Below are positions 1-6,460 of a DNA stretch of 14,669 nucleotides, in pieces. Position numbers and translations under genes: made by a program. The notes beneath the pieces are model-generated. The model made no database searches. It was given only the letters and a program-made list of their open reading frames with translations, and had not been told where the DNA came from. Within the stretch, counting starts at the first letter, position 1. Each line of letters starts with the position of its first letter. This DNA is from J054 sp964613615 (lineage in GTDB: Bacteria; Pseudomonadota; Gammaproteobacteria; Steroidobacterales; GCA-2729495), in NCBI GenBank assembly GCA_964613615.1, contig CAZTIB010000210.1, forward strand, positions 1 to 14,669. The letters are read 5' to 3'.

Positions 1-464
1 CCGAACAGCGTGCCCTGCGGGCCGCGCAGGACTTCGACCCGTTCTACGTCCACGAAGTCCATCACATTGCCCGGCGACCGCGCCATGTACACGCCGTCTA
101 TATACAGGCCCACGCCCGGGTCGGTGACCGCGGTGAAGTCGGTCTGCCCGACGCCGCGGACGAAGATCTGGCCGGCGGAACTCGAGCCCGAAGACGGCGA
201 GGCTTCATCGAAGGTCAGGTTCGGGGTGATTTCCGCCAGCTGGTCCGTGCTCCGGATCTGGCGGTTGCGCAGCTCTTGTGAATCGAAGGCTGACACTGCC
301 ACCGGCGTCTCCTGCAGGTTCTCCACGCGCTTCCGGGCCGTGACGAGGATGTCGTCCAGCACGAAGCCGCCGCCGGCGCTTTGCGCATGGACCGCGGGCA
401 CCGCCAGGGTTGCTCCGGCGAGCGCCAGAGCGGCGTATACGAACAGATCACGAAAAGTTTTCAT
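1..464 (-). CDS. TonB-dependent outer-membrane receptor, N-terminal part
   Basis: This is the first ~154 residues of a TonB-dependent receptor; the beta-barrel lies beyond the left edge. Such proteins import siderophores, cobalamin, sugars or other large nutrients through the outer membrane using TonB energy. Seen: a signal peptide (MKTFRDLF, then an Ala/Leu-rich core) with a likely cleavage after VHA at residue 27. A TonB-box-like DDILVTA follows at 37-43. The plug domain contains LQETPVAVSAF, an FVRGVGQ segment and YIDGVYMARS, and ends in the hallmark VEVLRGPQGTLFG. The ATG at 464-462 is preceded by a GGGGGAG ribosome site and fits the signal peptide. The substrate cannot be told from the plug alone. 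I saw no clear Fur box in front of it, so an iron role is not shown. The gene is truncated by the window, not visibly broken. The family is certain; the substrate is unknown. Confidence 0.95.
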   Translation of the reverse strand, partial: MKTFRDLFVYAALALAGATLAVPAVHAQSAGGGFVLDDILVTARKRVENLQETPVAVSAFDSQELRNRQIRSTDQLAEITPNLTFDEASPSSGSSSAGQIFVRGVGQTDFTAVTDPGVGLYIDGVYMARSPGNVMDFVDVERVEVLRGPQGTLF

Positions 465-498
465 GTGCTCCCCCCGGAGAGTTGTTTTCTTGCCCCAA

Positions 499-518
499 CG
501 TCCTCCATTTACAGGACG
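499..518. other. Inverted repeat (6-bp arms, 8-base loop) in the receptor leader
   Basis: CGTCCT (499-504) and AGGACG (513-518) are perfect reverse complements separated by eight bases. The repeat lies between the candidate -10 box and the ribosome site of the receptor gene, so it would be in the 5' leader. It could be an RNA hairpin or a protein-binding dyad. No T-run follows on either strand, which argues against a terminator. Confidence 0.4.
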
Positions 519-530
519 GCGCTGCCGGCC

Positions 531-561
531 ATGTTATCCCAATCGGCAACGGGATTGACAA
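531..561 (-). promoter_or_regulatory. Candidate sigma70-type promoter of the TonB-dependent receptor
   Basis: Reading leftwards, TTGTCA (561-556) and TAACAT (536-531) resemble -35 and -10 boxes. The spacer is 19 bases, longer than the ideal 17. The implied leader is about 60 bases. This is a match by eye in the 269-base divergent gap, which holds no gene that I can support. Confidence 0.35.
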
Positions 562-675
562 TGCTGGGCTTCGGCCACGGCCGACGTCCTGACCTCGCGC
601 AGTGATCTGCCCGCCGCAGCCGGACCGACGCCCTCCCGGCGTCGCTTTCTCCCCACAGCCTGGAGCGGAACGGTA

Positions 676-704
676 TTGTCCCGCGCCGGCCGAGTCCGTA
701 CAGT
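676..704 (+). promoter_or_regulatory. Weak candidate promoter for the DUF4397-like lipoprotein
   Basis: TTGTCC (676-681) and TACAGT (699-704) match four of six consensus bases each and have the ideal 17-base spacer. This would start transcription about 20 bases before the ATG at 734. It is a by-eye match only. Confidence 0.3.
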
Positions 705-733
705 GCCCCCCTTCGCCGGTCCGGAACCCCACG

Positions 734-2086
734 ATGCGCCGAATTGCGCCCTTTTTACTCCTCTGCGCCGCCCTCGCGGGCTGCGGTGACGATTTAGGCG
801 ACAGCCTGGGGGGCCAGGGGGCATTTCGGACCCTGCACGCGGTGCCGGACCTGCAGGCGACGGTGTACTTTATTCGGATCACCCCCTTCGCCTCGCTGGA
901 TTACATCGGCAACACCGGTTTCCTCGAGGTGGGTATTGGCAGCTACCCGTTGACTTACGAGGTGCGCCGGCCCGATCTGGCGGACCCGGAGACACTGCTC
1001 AGTGTCGACGTGACCGTCGACACCGGCCGCCAGTACACCTATGTGCTGACCGGAACCGCCGCCGCGGTGGAGTTCACCACGTGGGACCGCGCAGCGCGCA
1101 CTTTCACCGATGACAGTATCCTGGCCACGGAATACGGCCACGCCGCGCAGGGTTTCGGGCCGCTGGATTTTTACCTGGAGGCGCCCGGTGCGAACCTGCC
1201 GGGCGCGACTCCGCGGGCGAGTCTCGCCTACCAGGAAGAGGTCTCGGACGTGGACGTGCCGCCCGGTGACTATGTGTTGACCATCACCGACCAGGGCCAG
1301 GTCGCTTCGCTGCGCTTCCAGTCCGACACGTTTACGCTGGACGCCAGCACCAATGTGCTGTTCGCAGTGCTGGCGGGTGCGGGTCAGGGCACTGCACCGC
1401 TGCTGGTGCGCGTGCTGGGCAGCTCGCAGGTCCTTACGCTGCAGGACGTGAATTCTCCACCGGGCTTGCGTGCCGCGCATGCGGTCCTCAACACCGACCC
1501 GGTGGACTTCGTAATCAACGACGATTTCGCGAGCCCGCTGATCAGCAATGTGCCGTTCGCGACTGTCACCGGCGGCGACCCGTCACCCGTCACCGGTACC
1601 GAGGTCCCGCTGGACGTGACGCCCACCGGCGATCCCGGCACGCCCCTGGTAGAAGGCACGCTGACGCTGGAGAACGGCGTTGGTTACTCGCTGTACTACA
1701 TCGGTGTGCCGGACACGCTCAGCGCTGTGCAGCTGCTCGACGACAAACGGCGCCTGGCAGAGTTTGCGAAGTTCCGAATGTTTCAGGGCGCGGCCAACTA
1801 CTTTGCTGTAGATGTCTACCTGGTTGAACCCGGCGAGAATTATCTCGACTTTTTCCCCAACATCTTCGGCGTGGCCTTCGGCAATGACACCGGCTATCTG
1901 CAGCTGTCGCCGGACGTCTACGACATCGTCTTCACGCCCAATGGCGTGCCGGACACGGTGATTGCCCGGCTTGACAACCAGGTCCTCGTGGGAACCGGGG
2001 TCTACAGCATCCTGGTGCTCGATACCGACGATGTGAACGTGGCGGAACTGGTGTTGTACGACGACATACCCGCCACCGTGCCTTAG
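734..2086 (+). CDS. DUF4397-like repeat lipoprotein
   Basis: A 450-residue predicted lipoprotein of unknown function. The ATG at 734 is chosen because it gives a classic lipoprotein signal: MRRIAPFLLLCAALAGC, lipobox LAGC, lipidated Cys at 17. Residues +2 and +3 are Gly and Asp, so there is no Asp at +2 and outer-membrane sorting is likely. The open frame extends upstream to 602 but would bury this signal. The mature part looks like four related ~80-100-residue beta units, at about 31-107, 131-216, 245-324 and 345-430. Units 1 and 3 begin with FRTLHAVPD and LRAAHAVLN, which resemble the HAVPD-type opening of DUF4397 domains. DUF4397 proteins are poorly understood envelope or secreted proteins. 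The gene is divergent from the receptor and convergent with the feo operon; only 9 bases separate its stop codon from the opposing one. Lipoprotein assignment is strong, DUF4397 membership fairly strong, function unknown. Confidence 0.85.
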   Translation: MRRIAPFLLLCAALAGCGDDLGDSLGGQGAFRTLHAVPDLQATVYFIRITPFASLDYIGNTGFLEVGIGSYPLTYEVRRPDLADPETLLSVDVTVDTGRQYTYVLTGTAAAVEFTTWDRAARTFTDDSILATEYGHAAQGFGPLDFYLEAPGANLPGATPRASLAYQEEVSDVDVPPGDYVLTITDQGQVASLRFQSDTFTLDASTNVLFAVLAGAGQGTAPLLVRVLGSSQVLTLQDVNSPPGLRAAHAVLNTDPVDFVINDDFASPLISNVPFATVTGGDPSPVTGTEVPLDVTPTGDPGTPLVEGTLTLENGVGYSLYYIGVPDTLSAVQLLDDKRRLAEFAKFRMFQGAANYFAVDVYLVEPGENYLDFFPNIFGVAFGNDTGYLQLSPDVYDIVFTPNGVPDTVIARLDNQVLVGTGVYSILVLDTDDVNVAELVLYDDIPATVP

Positions 2087-2095
2087 ACAGGTGAC

Positions 2096-2272
2096 CTAGC
2101 CGTCTTTGCGGCGGTAGAAGTGCACCGTCTGTTCGGCCGAATCCTTCCCGGCCGGCTCCGCGCAGCACGCAGCTTTTTTCTCTGCGCCTTTACGCCAGCG
2201 GCGATACAGGCCAAAGCCCACCACCAGCACGACAATTATCAGCGCAATAGCTTCCTGAATTCCGGGCGACAT
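2096..2272 (-). CDS. Small FeoB-associated membrane protein with a Cys-Cys pair
   Basis: A 58-residue protein starting at ATG 2272-2270, only 4 bases after the feoB stop codon, so very probably co-transcribed and translationally coupled. Seen: a short N-terminus, one hydrophobic helix at about 8-23 (ending IIVVLVVGFGLY), a basic stretch RRWRKG, then KKAACC with adjacent cysteines at 36-37. The tail is polar and ends in TVHFYRRKDG. The basic residues after the helix predict a cytoplasmic tail. Known context: feo operons often end with a small third gene, such as the winged-helix FeoC or short Cys-rich single-helix proteins called FeoB-associated. This one is not FeoC-like, having a helix and no winged-helix length. 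It resembles the Cys-rich type but has only two cysteines. A role in assisting FeoB or handling Fe2+ is inferred from position. The gene itself is well supported by spacing and composition. Confidence 0.8.
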   Translation of the reverse strand: MSPGIQEAIALIIVVLVVGFGLYRRWRKGAEKKAACCAEPAGKDSAEQTVHFYRRKDG

Positions 2273-2276
2273 GGGC

Positions 2277-4448
2277 TCAGCCTAACAGCTGGTAGCAAAG
2301 CAGGGCACCGATATAGCCCAGCCCCGTCATGTAGACCCACGCTCCCAGCGGCCACCGCCAGCCGCCGGTCTCCCGGGCCATCACCGCAACGGTGGCCAGG
2401 CACTGCAGGCAGAATGCGTAGAACACCAGCAGGCCGATGACCATCGGCAGCGTGAACACCGGCTCGCCGTCGCTATGCGTGGCGCCACGCAGCCGTCGGA
2501 CCAAAGCGTTTTCGTTGGCTTCAGGATCGCCCACCGCGTAAATGGTGCCGAGCACCGCAATCACCACTTCCCGGGCCGGGAAACTGGCGATCACGGCGGC
2601 GGTAACTTTCCAGTCCCAGCCGAGGGGGCGGAAAGCCGGCGCCACGGCCTGGCCCATCCGGCCCAGCGCGCTTTGCTCCAGGTAGGCAGCCGTTTCCGAT
2701 TCTTCGATGCTCGCCAGTGCGGCATCGAGTTCGTCGCCTGCCACCTGCGTGGCCACGGCGGCTCGCTGCTGCGCGAATTCCAGGCCAATGGCTTCCGGGC
2801 GCGGGAAGTAGGCCAGTGCCCAGATGAATATCGCCACGGTGAAAATGACCGTGCCGGCGCGGACGAGAAATATCTTCGCGCGCGCGAGCAGTTTTATGCC
2901 CAGCGTGCGCAGGCTCGGCCACCGGTAAGGCGGCAGTTCGATCAAAAAGGTGGGCGTGGGTCCGCTCAGCAAGGTGCTCTTGAGCAACAGCGCCGTCAGG
3001 ATGCCGCCGAAAATGCCCAGCATGTAGAGGCCGAACAGCACCAGGCCCTGCAGGTTAACCAGCCCGCCGAGGTAGGTTTGCTGAGGGACGAACGCTGCAA
3101 TCAGCAGTGCGTACACCGGCAGGCGCGCCGAGCAGGTCATGAACGGTGCAGCGAGAATCGTCGCCAGGCGATCCCGCTCTTCCGGGATCACCCGGGTCGC
3201 GAGAATACCCGGGACCGCGCACGCGAAACTCGACAGCATGGGAATGAACGACTGGCCCGACAATCCGACACTGCGCATGACACGGTCCATCATGAACGCC
3301 GCGCGCGGCATGTAGCCGGAGTCTTCCAGGAAGATGATGAACGCAAACAGCAGCAGGATCTGCGGCAGGAAAATCACCACGCTGCCGACGCCGGCGATCA
3401 CCCCGTCAACCAGCAGGCTGGTGAGTGCGCCGGGCGGCAGCCGCGCCAGCAGGAACTGGCTGAGCGTTGCCGCTGCGCCGTCGATCAGTTCCATCATGGG
3501 CGTGGCCCATGAAAACACCGCCTGGAAGACGGAGGCCATCACAAACAGGAACAGCAGCGAGCCGATCAGCGGTTGATTCGTAATCTGGTCGAGCCGTTGG
3601 GCCAGACCGGGCGGCCGTTCGTCGCGTTCTGCTACCCGGTCTACAACGGCGTGGATGCGCGCGTAGCGGGCTTTCGCCTCCATGGCTGCCAGCGAACTGT
3701 CGGCCGCAAGCCGCGTGCGCAGAACTTCCAGTTCGCTGATGAGTGCCGGTGGTGCGGTGTAACCGAGGCGGGTTTCGGCCAGGCCGCCGGCGTCGATCAT
3801 GGCCCGTTCCACTTCATAGGCGCTCAGGTGTGAGCCGGCGGCGTGCAGCTTCGCCCACAAGTCGCCCGCGGCAGCGTGCACGTCGGGCAGCAGGGGTGAG
3901 CGCTCGGGCGCGTGGGCCTCGAGGGCTTCGAATACCGCTGCGCACAACTGGTCGAGGTTCTTCCCGCTGGTGGCCGTGACGGGTATCACCGTCACGCCGA
4001 GTCCGTCGCCCAGGGCCGCATGGTCGATGCGAATGCCTCCACGGTCGGCCAGGTCGCTCATGTTCAGGGCCAGCACCACCGGCAGACCCAGTTCCGCAAG
4101 CTGGGTCACCAGGTACAGGTTGCGGCGCAGGTTGGTGGCATCGGCCACCGCAACAATCACACTCGGCCGGCCCAGGTCTTCGACGTGTCCCAGCAGCACG
4201 TCCACCGCAATCATTTCGTCGGGAGAATGGGCCGCCAGTGAATACACGCCGGGCAGGTCTACCAGCTGCGCGGTCTGGCCTGCGTGCTCGAGCGTGCCGG
4301 TGTGGCGTTCCACGGTGACGCCGGGGTAGTTCGCCGTTTTTTGCTTCAGCCCGGTCAGGGCGTTGAACAGCGTGCTTTTGCCCGTATTCGGATTGCCGAT
4401 CAGTGCGACGATCGGCTCACCACGAACGGCGGCGGCCGGATTAGCCAT
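2277..4448 (-). CDS. feoB: Ferrous iron transport protein B (FeoB)
   Basis: FeoB is the inner-membrane Fe2+ permease with an N-terminal GTPase domain. Length 723 residues, slightly shorter than E. coli FeoB (773). GTPase motifs seen: G1 GNPNTGKST (18-26), the G2 segment YPGVTVE (41-47), G3 DLPG (64-67), G4 NMSD (129-132) and the G5-like SATSGK (158-163 region). A helical linker covers about 180-285 and the membrane core runs from about 293 to the end. The two conserved gate segments are present: GYMPRAAFMMDR (378-389) with SSFACAVPGILATR (406-419, Cys410), and SFPAREVVIAVLG (622-634). The C-terminal FCLQCLATVAVMARETGG is typical. The ATG overlaps the end of feoA by 8 bases, indicating coupling. 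The small Cys-Cys protein follows 4 bases downstream. Nothing looks broken. Identification is essentially certain. Confidence 0.98.
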   Translation of the reverse strand: MANPAAAVRGEPIVALIGNPNTGKSTLFNALTGLKQKTANYPGVTVERHTGTLEHAGQTAQLVDLPGVYSLAAHSPDEMIAVDVLLGHVEDLGRPSVIVAVADATNLRRNLYLVTQLAELGLPVVLALNMSDLADRGGIRIDHAALGDGLGVTVIPVTATSGKNLDQLCAAVFEALEAHAPERSPLLPDVHAAAGDLWAKLHAAGSHLSAYEVERAMIDAGGLAETRLGYTAPPALISELEVLRTRLAADSSLAAMEAKARYARIHAVVDRVAERDERPPGLAQRLDQITNQPLIGSLLFLFVMASVFQAVFSWATPMMELIDGAAATLSQFLLARLPPGALTSLLVDGVIAGVGSVVIFLPQILLLFAFIIFLEDSGYMPRAAFMMDRVMRSVGLSGQSFIPMLSSFACAVPGILATRVIPEERDRLATILAAPFMTCSARLPVYALLIAAFVPQQTYLGGLVNLQGLVLFGLYMLGIFGGILTALLLKSTLLSGPTPTFLIELPPYRWPSLRTLGIKLLARAKIFLVRAGTVIFTVAIFIWALAYFPRPEAIGLEFAQQRAAVATQVAGDELDAALASIEESETAAYLEQSALGRMGQAVAPAFRPLGWDWKVTAAVIASFPAREVVIAVLGTIYAVGDPEANENALVRRLRGATHSDGEPVFTLPMVIGLLVFYAFCLQCLATVAVMARETGGWRWPLGAWVYMTGLGYIGALLCYQLLG

Positions 4449-4671
4449 CTGGCACCGCGACGGTAATCCGGCGGGCTTCCTCCCGCCGCAGCGACAGCGT
4501 TGAGCCCCAGATGGTGATTTCGATCGGGTCGCCGCCCAGCGCCCGCCGAGTGACCCGGACCTCGGTGCCTTCGAGCAGGCCCAGGGCCATCAGACGCTGG
4601 GCCAGGGGATCGTGCCCGGAGATGCCGGTCACCCTGGCCTGGTGGCCATTTTTCAGTTCATCGAGCGTCAT
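4441..4671 (-). CDS. feoA: Ferrous iron transport protein A (FeoA)
   Basis: FeoA is a small cytoplasmic SH3-like protein needed for FeoB activity. From ATG 4671-4669 it has 76 residues, the usual family length. Typical motifs: MTLDELKNGHQARV, the LAQRLMALGLLEGTEVRV core, and the GDPIEI and SLRREEARRI strands. An in-frame TTG at 4689 would add six residues (MLKRVF). The internal ATG is preferred because it gives the standard FeoA N-terminus and leaves room for the promoter and Fur box. The ribosome site is weak, with only GAAGCGGG nearby. Its TAA stop lies inside the start of feoB (8-base overlap). It is the first gene of the feo operon and probably Fur-repressed through the box at 4706-4720. 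Confidence 0.96.
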   Translation of the reverse strand: MTLDELKNGHQARVTGISGHDPLAQRLMALGLLEGTEVRVTRRALGGDPIEITIWGSTLSLRREEARRITVAVPDG

Positions 4672-4697
4672 GAAAACCCGCTTCAGCAAGCAGCGGG

Positions 4698-4703
4698 ATG
4701 TTA
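4698..4703 (-). promoter_or_regulatory. Candidate -10 box of the feo operon
   Basis: On the minus strand TAACAT (4703-4698) is a four-of-six -10 match. It is placed so that transcription would start about 20 bases before the feoA ATG. The -35 is poor: TGTACT at the 17-base distance. The Fur box lies between the two, where bound Fur would block polymerase. Confidence 0.4.
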
Positions 4704-4705
4704 GG

Positions 4706-4720
4706 TGAGAATGATTCGCA
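4706..4720. promoter_or_regulatory. Fur box upstream of feoA
   Basis: TGAGAATGATTCGCA fits the 7-1-7 Fur consensus (TGATAAT-n-ATTATCA) at 11 of the 14 arm positions. It lies 34 bases upstream of the feoA ATG and immediately upstream of the candidate -10 box. Fe2+-bound Fur repressing feoAB is established in enterobacteria. Applying it here is inference from the site and its position. Confidence 0.65.
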
Positions 4721-4735
4721 AGTACAGCTTTCGCG

Positions 4736-4751
4736 GCCCGTCGGAACGGGC
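4736..4751. other. Short hairpin just past the tagH-like stop codon
   Basis: GCCCGT (4736-4741) and ACGGGC (4746-4751) form a perfect 6-bp stem with a 4-base loop, read as TCCG on the minus strand. It starts 1 base beyond the stop of the FHA gene and precedes the feo promoter. No T-run follows, so it would be a weak or Rho-assisted terminator at best, or an RNA end-protecting stem. Confidence 0.35.
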
Positions 4752-4752
4752 G

Positions 4753-5886
4753 CTAACTGGCCCGCCGTTTGGGTTTCTGGTTCTTGATTTCAGCCTCGTA
4801 GGCGCGTGAAAACTCTTCGCTGAAGGACTCCGGCAACCGCCCCTCTTCGTGATACGTGAGCACGTGGTAGGTCTCTTCGTAGAGTTCCCAGTACTTGAGT
4901 TTGTTGGCACCGGCGAGCAGGCCATTGCGTTTCAGGCCCTTGTCGAACCGCGCGCGAAGCTCGTCGGGGTCGAGGCGTTCCACGTAGTCGAGCACGGCCC
5001 GCCCCATGGCCTTGGCCATGGCCTCTTCGTGCTGGCGCAGATCCGCGAAGCTGCTTGTTACCGCGTCTTCGGCCGGCAGGTAGGATTCACTGCGATCGCC
5101 GAGCAGGTATTTCAGCCCTTCGGGTACGCCCGGTGAGAACTTCAGCGGGTTGTTCTGATTGTGTTTGATCAAGGTTTGCGAAATACGGAAATCTTCTTTC
5201 GTCGACGAGCGCGTTTGCAGCAGGCTCATCAGTCCACCGGTCAGCAGCTGCAGCAGTTTGCCGGCGCTGCGCAGAATTTCTGCAGGCGGTGTACCGGCGA
5301 GATCCTTCGGCTTAAGGCCGGCCGCCTCGAGCAGCATGGCTGCCGCATCTGCCTGCGCTGGCAGGCCAAGGCCCGGCATCGGCAGGACCTCGCTGAGCTG
5401 GCTGACCTTTGCTGACCCGTCCACCACGCTGAGGTGGCGCGCCAGCGCATCGGCCTCGTCCAGCTGGTCGGCGGCCATGAGCTGCATTTCCACCGAGGGG
5501 TCCTCGGGCACCTGCTGGGCGCGCACGACAGAGTCGGCCATGCCGTCATCCTGGGCGACACCGTCGTCGGTAATTTCCACCAGCATCTTGAATTCGCCGA
5601 TGGAAAACCGGTCGCCGTCGAACAACCGCTGCGGGTGGCCGCCGCCGACGGGCGTATCGGCGTTGTTGATGAACACGCCGTTACGGCTGGTATCCACCAG
5701 GTAGTAGCAGCCGCCCTGGAAATCCACCAGCGCGTGGCGGCCCGAGACATAACGCTTCGGGTCCGGCAGGACCCAGTCGTTGTCCAGGCTGCGCCCGATG
5801 GTGCCGCCACAGGCTGCGAACTCGCGCACGTGTTCGTCGCCGAGCAGCTTGGCGTTAGTGCTGACGATGCGCAGACGCAACGGCAT
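4753..5886 (-). CDS. tagH: FHA-domain protein of the type VI secretion TagH/ImpI type
   Basis: A 377-residue cytoplasmic protein. FHA domains bind phosphothreonine peptides; TagH/Fha proteins take part in post-translational control of type VI secretion. The N-terminal FHA domain spans about 1-105. Its conserved residues are present: GRS at 31-33, SGRH at 48-51 and DTSRNGVFIN at 65-74. An acidic linker runs about 106-180. The C-terminal region (about 182-365) matches the T6SS-associated FHA C-terminal domain as I know it: PPAEILRSAGKLL, NNPLKFSPGVPEGLKYLL (245-262), then SFADLRQHEEAM and YVERLDPDEL. The start is ATG 5886-5884, preceded by GGAG at 7 bases. No other T6SS gene is within this window, so it may be an orphan or lie away from its cluster. 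It is followed by feoA after 81 bases that carry a separate promoter, so it is probably not in the feo operon. Confidence 0.85.
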   Translation of the reverse strand: MPLRLRIVSTNAKLLGDEHVREFAACGGTIGRSLDNDWVLPDPKRYVSGRHALVDFQGGCYYLVDTSRNGVFINNADTPVGGGHPQRLFDGDRFSIGEFKMLVEITDDGVAQDDGMADSVVRAQQVPEDPSVEMQLMAADQLDEADALARHLSVVDGSAKVSQLSEVLPMPGLGLPAQADAAAMLLEAAGLKPKDLAGTPPAEILRSAGKLLQLLTGGLMSLLQTRSSTKEDFRISQTLIKHNQNNPLKFSPGVPEGLKYLLGDRSESYLPAEDAVTSSFADLRQHEEAMAKAMGRAVLDYVERLDPDELRARFDKGLKRNGLLAGANKLKYWELYEETYHVLTYHEEGRLPESFSEEFSRAYEAEIKNQKPKRRAS

Positions 5887-6003
5887 CCAGGGTCTCCGTG
5901 ACGAAATCTACGGGTACGGCCGGGTCCGGCGGACAGACGGCCTCCCGTGAAACATGATGCCGGGCCGGCGCGTTCGCTACTCAGCCCTGGTTCACAGATC
6001 CTG

Positions 6004-6022
6004 CCCGCCGCGGCGCGGCGGG
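6004..6022. repeat. Perfect 19-base GC palindrome in the divergent gap
   Basis: CCCGCCGCG (6004-6012), one central G, and CGCGGCGGG (6014-6022) are perfect inverted arms. It lies in the 216-base gap between the divergent FHA gene and the DUF1820 gene, about 18 bases before a candidate -10 box, where the -35 region would be. It could be an operator for a dimeric regulator. High local GC also makes chance palindromes likelier. Confidence 0.5.
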
Positions 6023-6039
6023 GCTGGGGGGAGGTAGGC

Positions 6040-6045
6040 TATACT
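6040..6045 (+). promoter_or_regulatory. Candidate -10 box for the DUF1820-purL unit
   Basis: TATACT matches five of six -10 bases and stands out in a GC-rich stretch. There is no recognisable -35; the palindrome at 6004-6022 occupies that area. The implied leader is about 50 bases. Confidence 0.4.
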
Positions 6046-6102
6046 TTGCGGTCTCGGTGCCTGTTCGGTGCTTCGTTTAACTTAATCCCGGGAAAATCTG
6101 CG

Positions 6103-6447
6103 ATGACGGCGAGTCGTCTTTACAAAGTTGTGTTTCTGAACCAGGGAAAGGTCTACGAGATTTACGCCCGTAGCGTGTCCCACGGCGAGCTGTTTGGCTT
6201 CATCGAGGTGGAGGAGCTCGTGTTTGGCGAGCGCTCGCAGCTGGTGATCGACCCTGGTGAGGAGCGCATCCAGTCGGAGTTCTCCGGCGTAAAGCGCACA
6301 TACATCCCGGTGCACGCCATTGTGCGCATCGACGAGGTGGAAAAGCAGGGCGTCAGCAAGATCAGTGACGCGTCCGACAGCAACGTGGCCCAGTTCCCGA
6401 TGCCCGTGTACACCCCGGGCGGTCAGGGCAACGATCCGGGCAAGTAG
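6103..6447 (+). CDS. DUF1820 family protein
   Basis: A 114-residue cytoplasmic protein of unknown function. The start at ATG 6103 gives the conserved opening LYKVVFLNQGKVYEIYARSV (6-25). This is followed by LFGFIEVEELVFGERSQLVID, then RTYIPVHAIVRIDEVEKQGVSKI (65-87). All of this is characteristic of DUF1820, a small family I know mainly from gammaproteobacteria. The frame is open back to 5947, but the extra 52 residues carry no family similarity and cross the candidate promoter. The C-terminal 25 residues are Pro/Gly-rich and probably disordered. It ends 13 bases before the purL start and is probably co-transcribed with it. No signal peptide or membrane segment is visible. Family call strong, function unknown. 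Confidence 0.9.
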   Translation: MTASRLYKVVFLNQGKVYEIYARSVSHGELFGFIEVEELVFGERSQLVIDPGEERIQSEFSGVKRTYIPVHAIVRIDEVEKQGVSKISDASDSNVAQFPMPVYTPGGQGNDPGK

Positions 6448-6460
6448 ACGGACCCCGCGC

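Noticed and set aside
602..733. Upstream extension of the lipoprotein frame
   Set aside because: It would bury the clear lipoprotein signal sequence and lipobox starting at 734.
2475..3512. 345-residue plus-strand open frame rich in Arg, Gln and His
   Set aside because: It is antisense to the conserved feoB membrane core, and its composition is that of a shadow frame.
6320..6460. Upstream extension of the purL frame
   Set aside because: It overlaps the DUF1820 gene and has no PurL similarity. The GTG at 6461 gives the family length.
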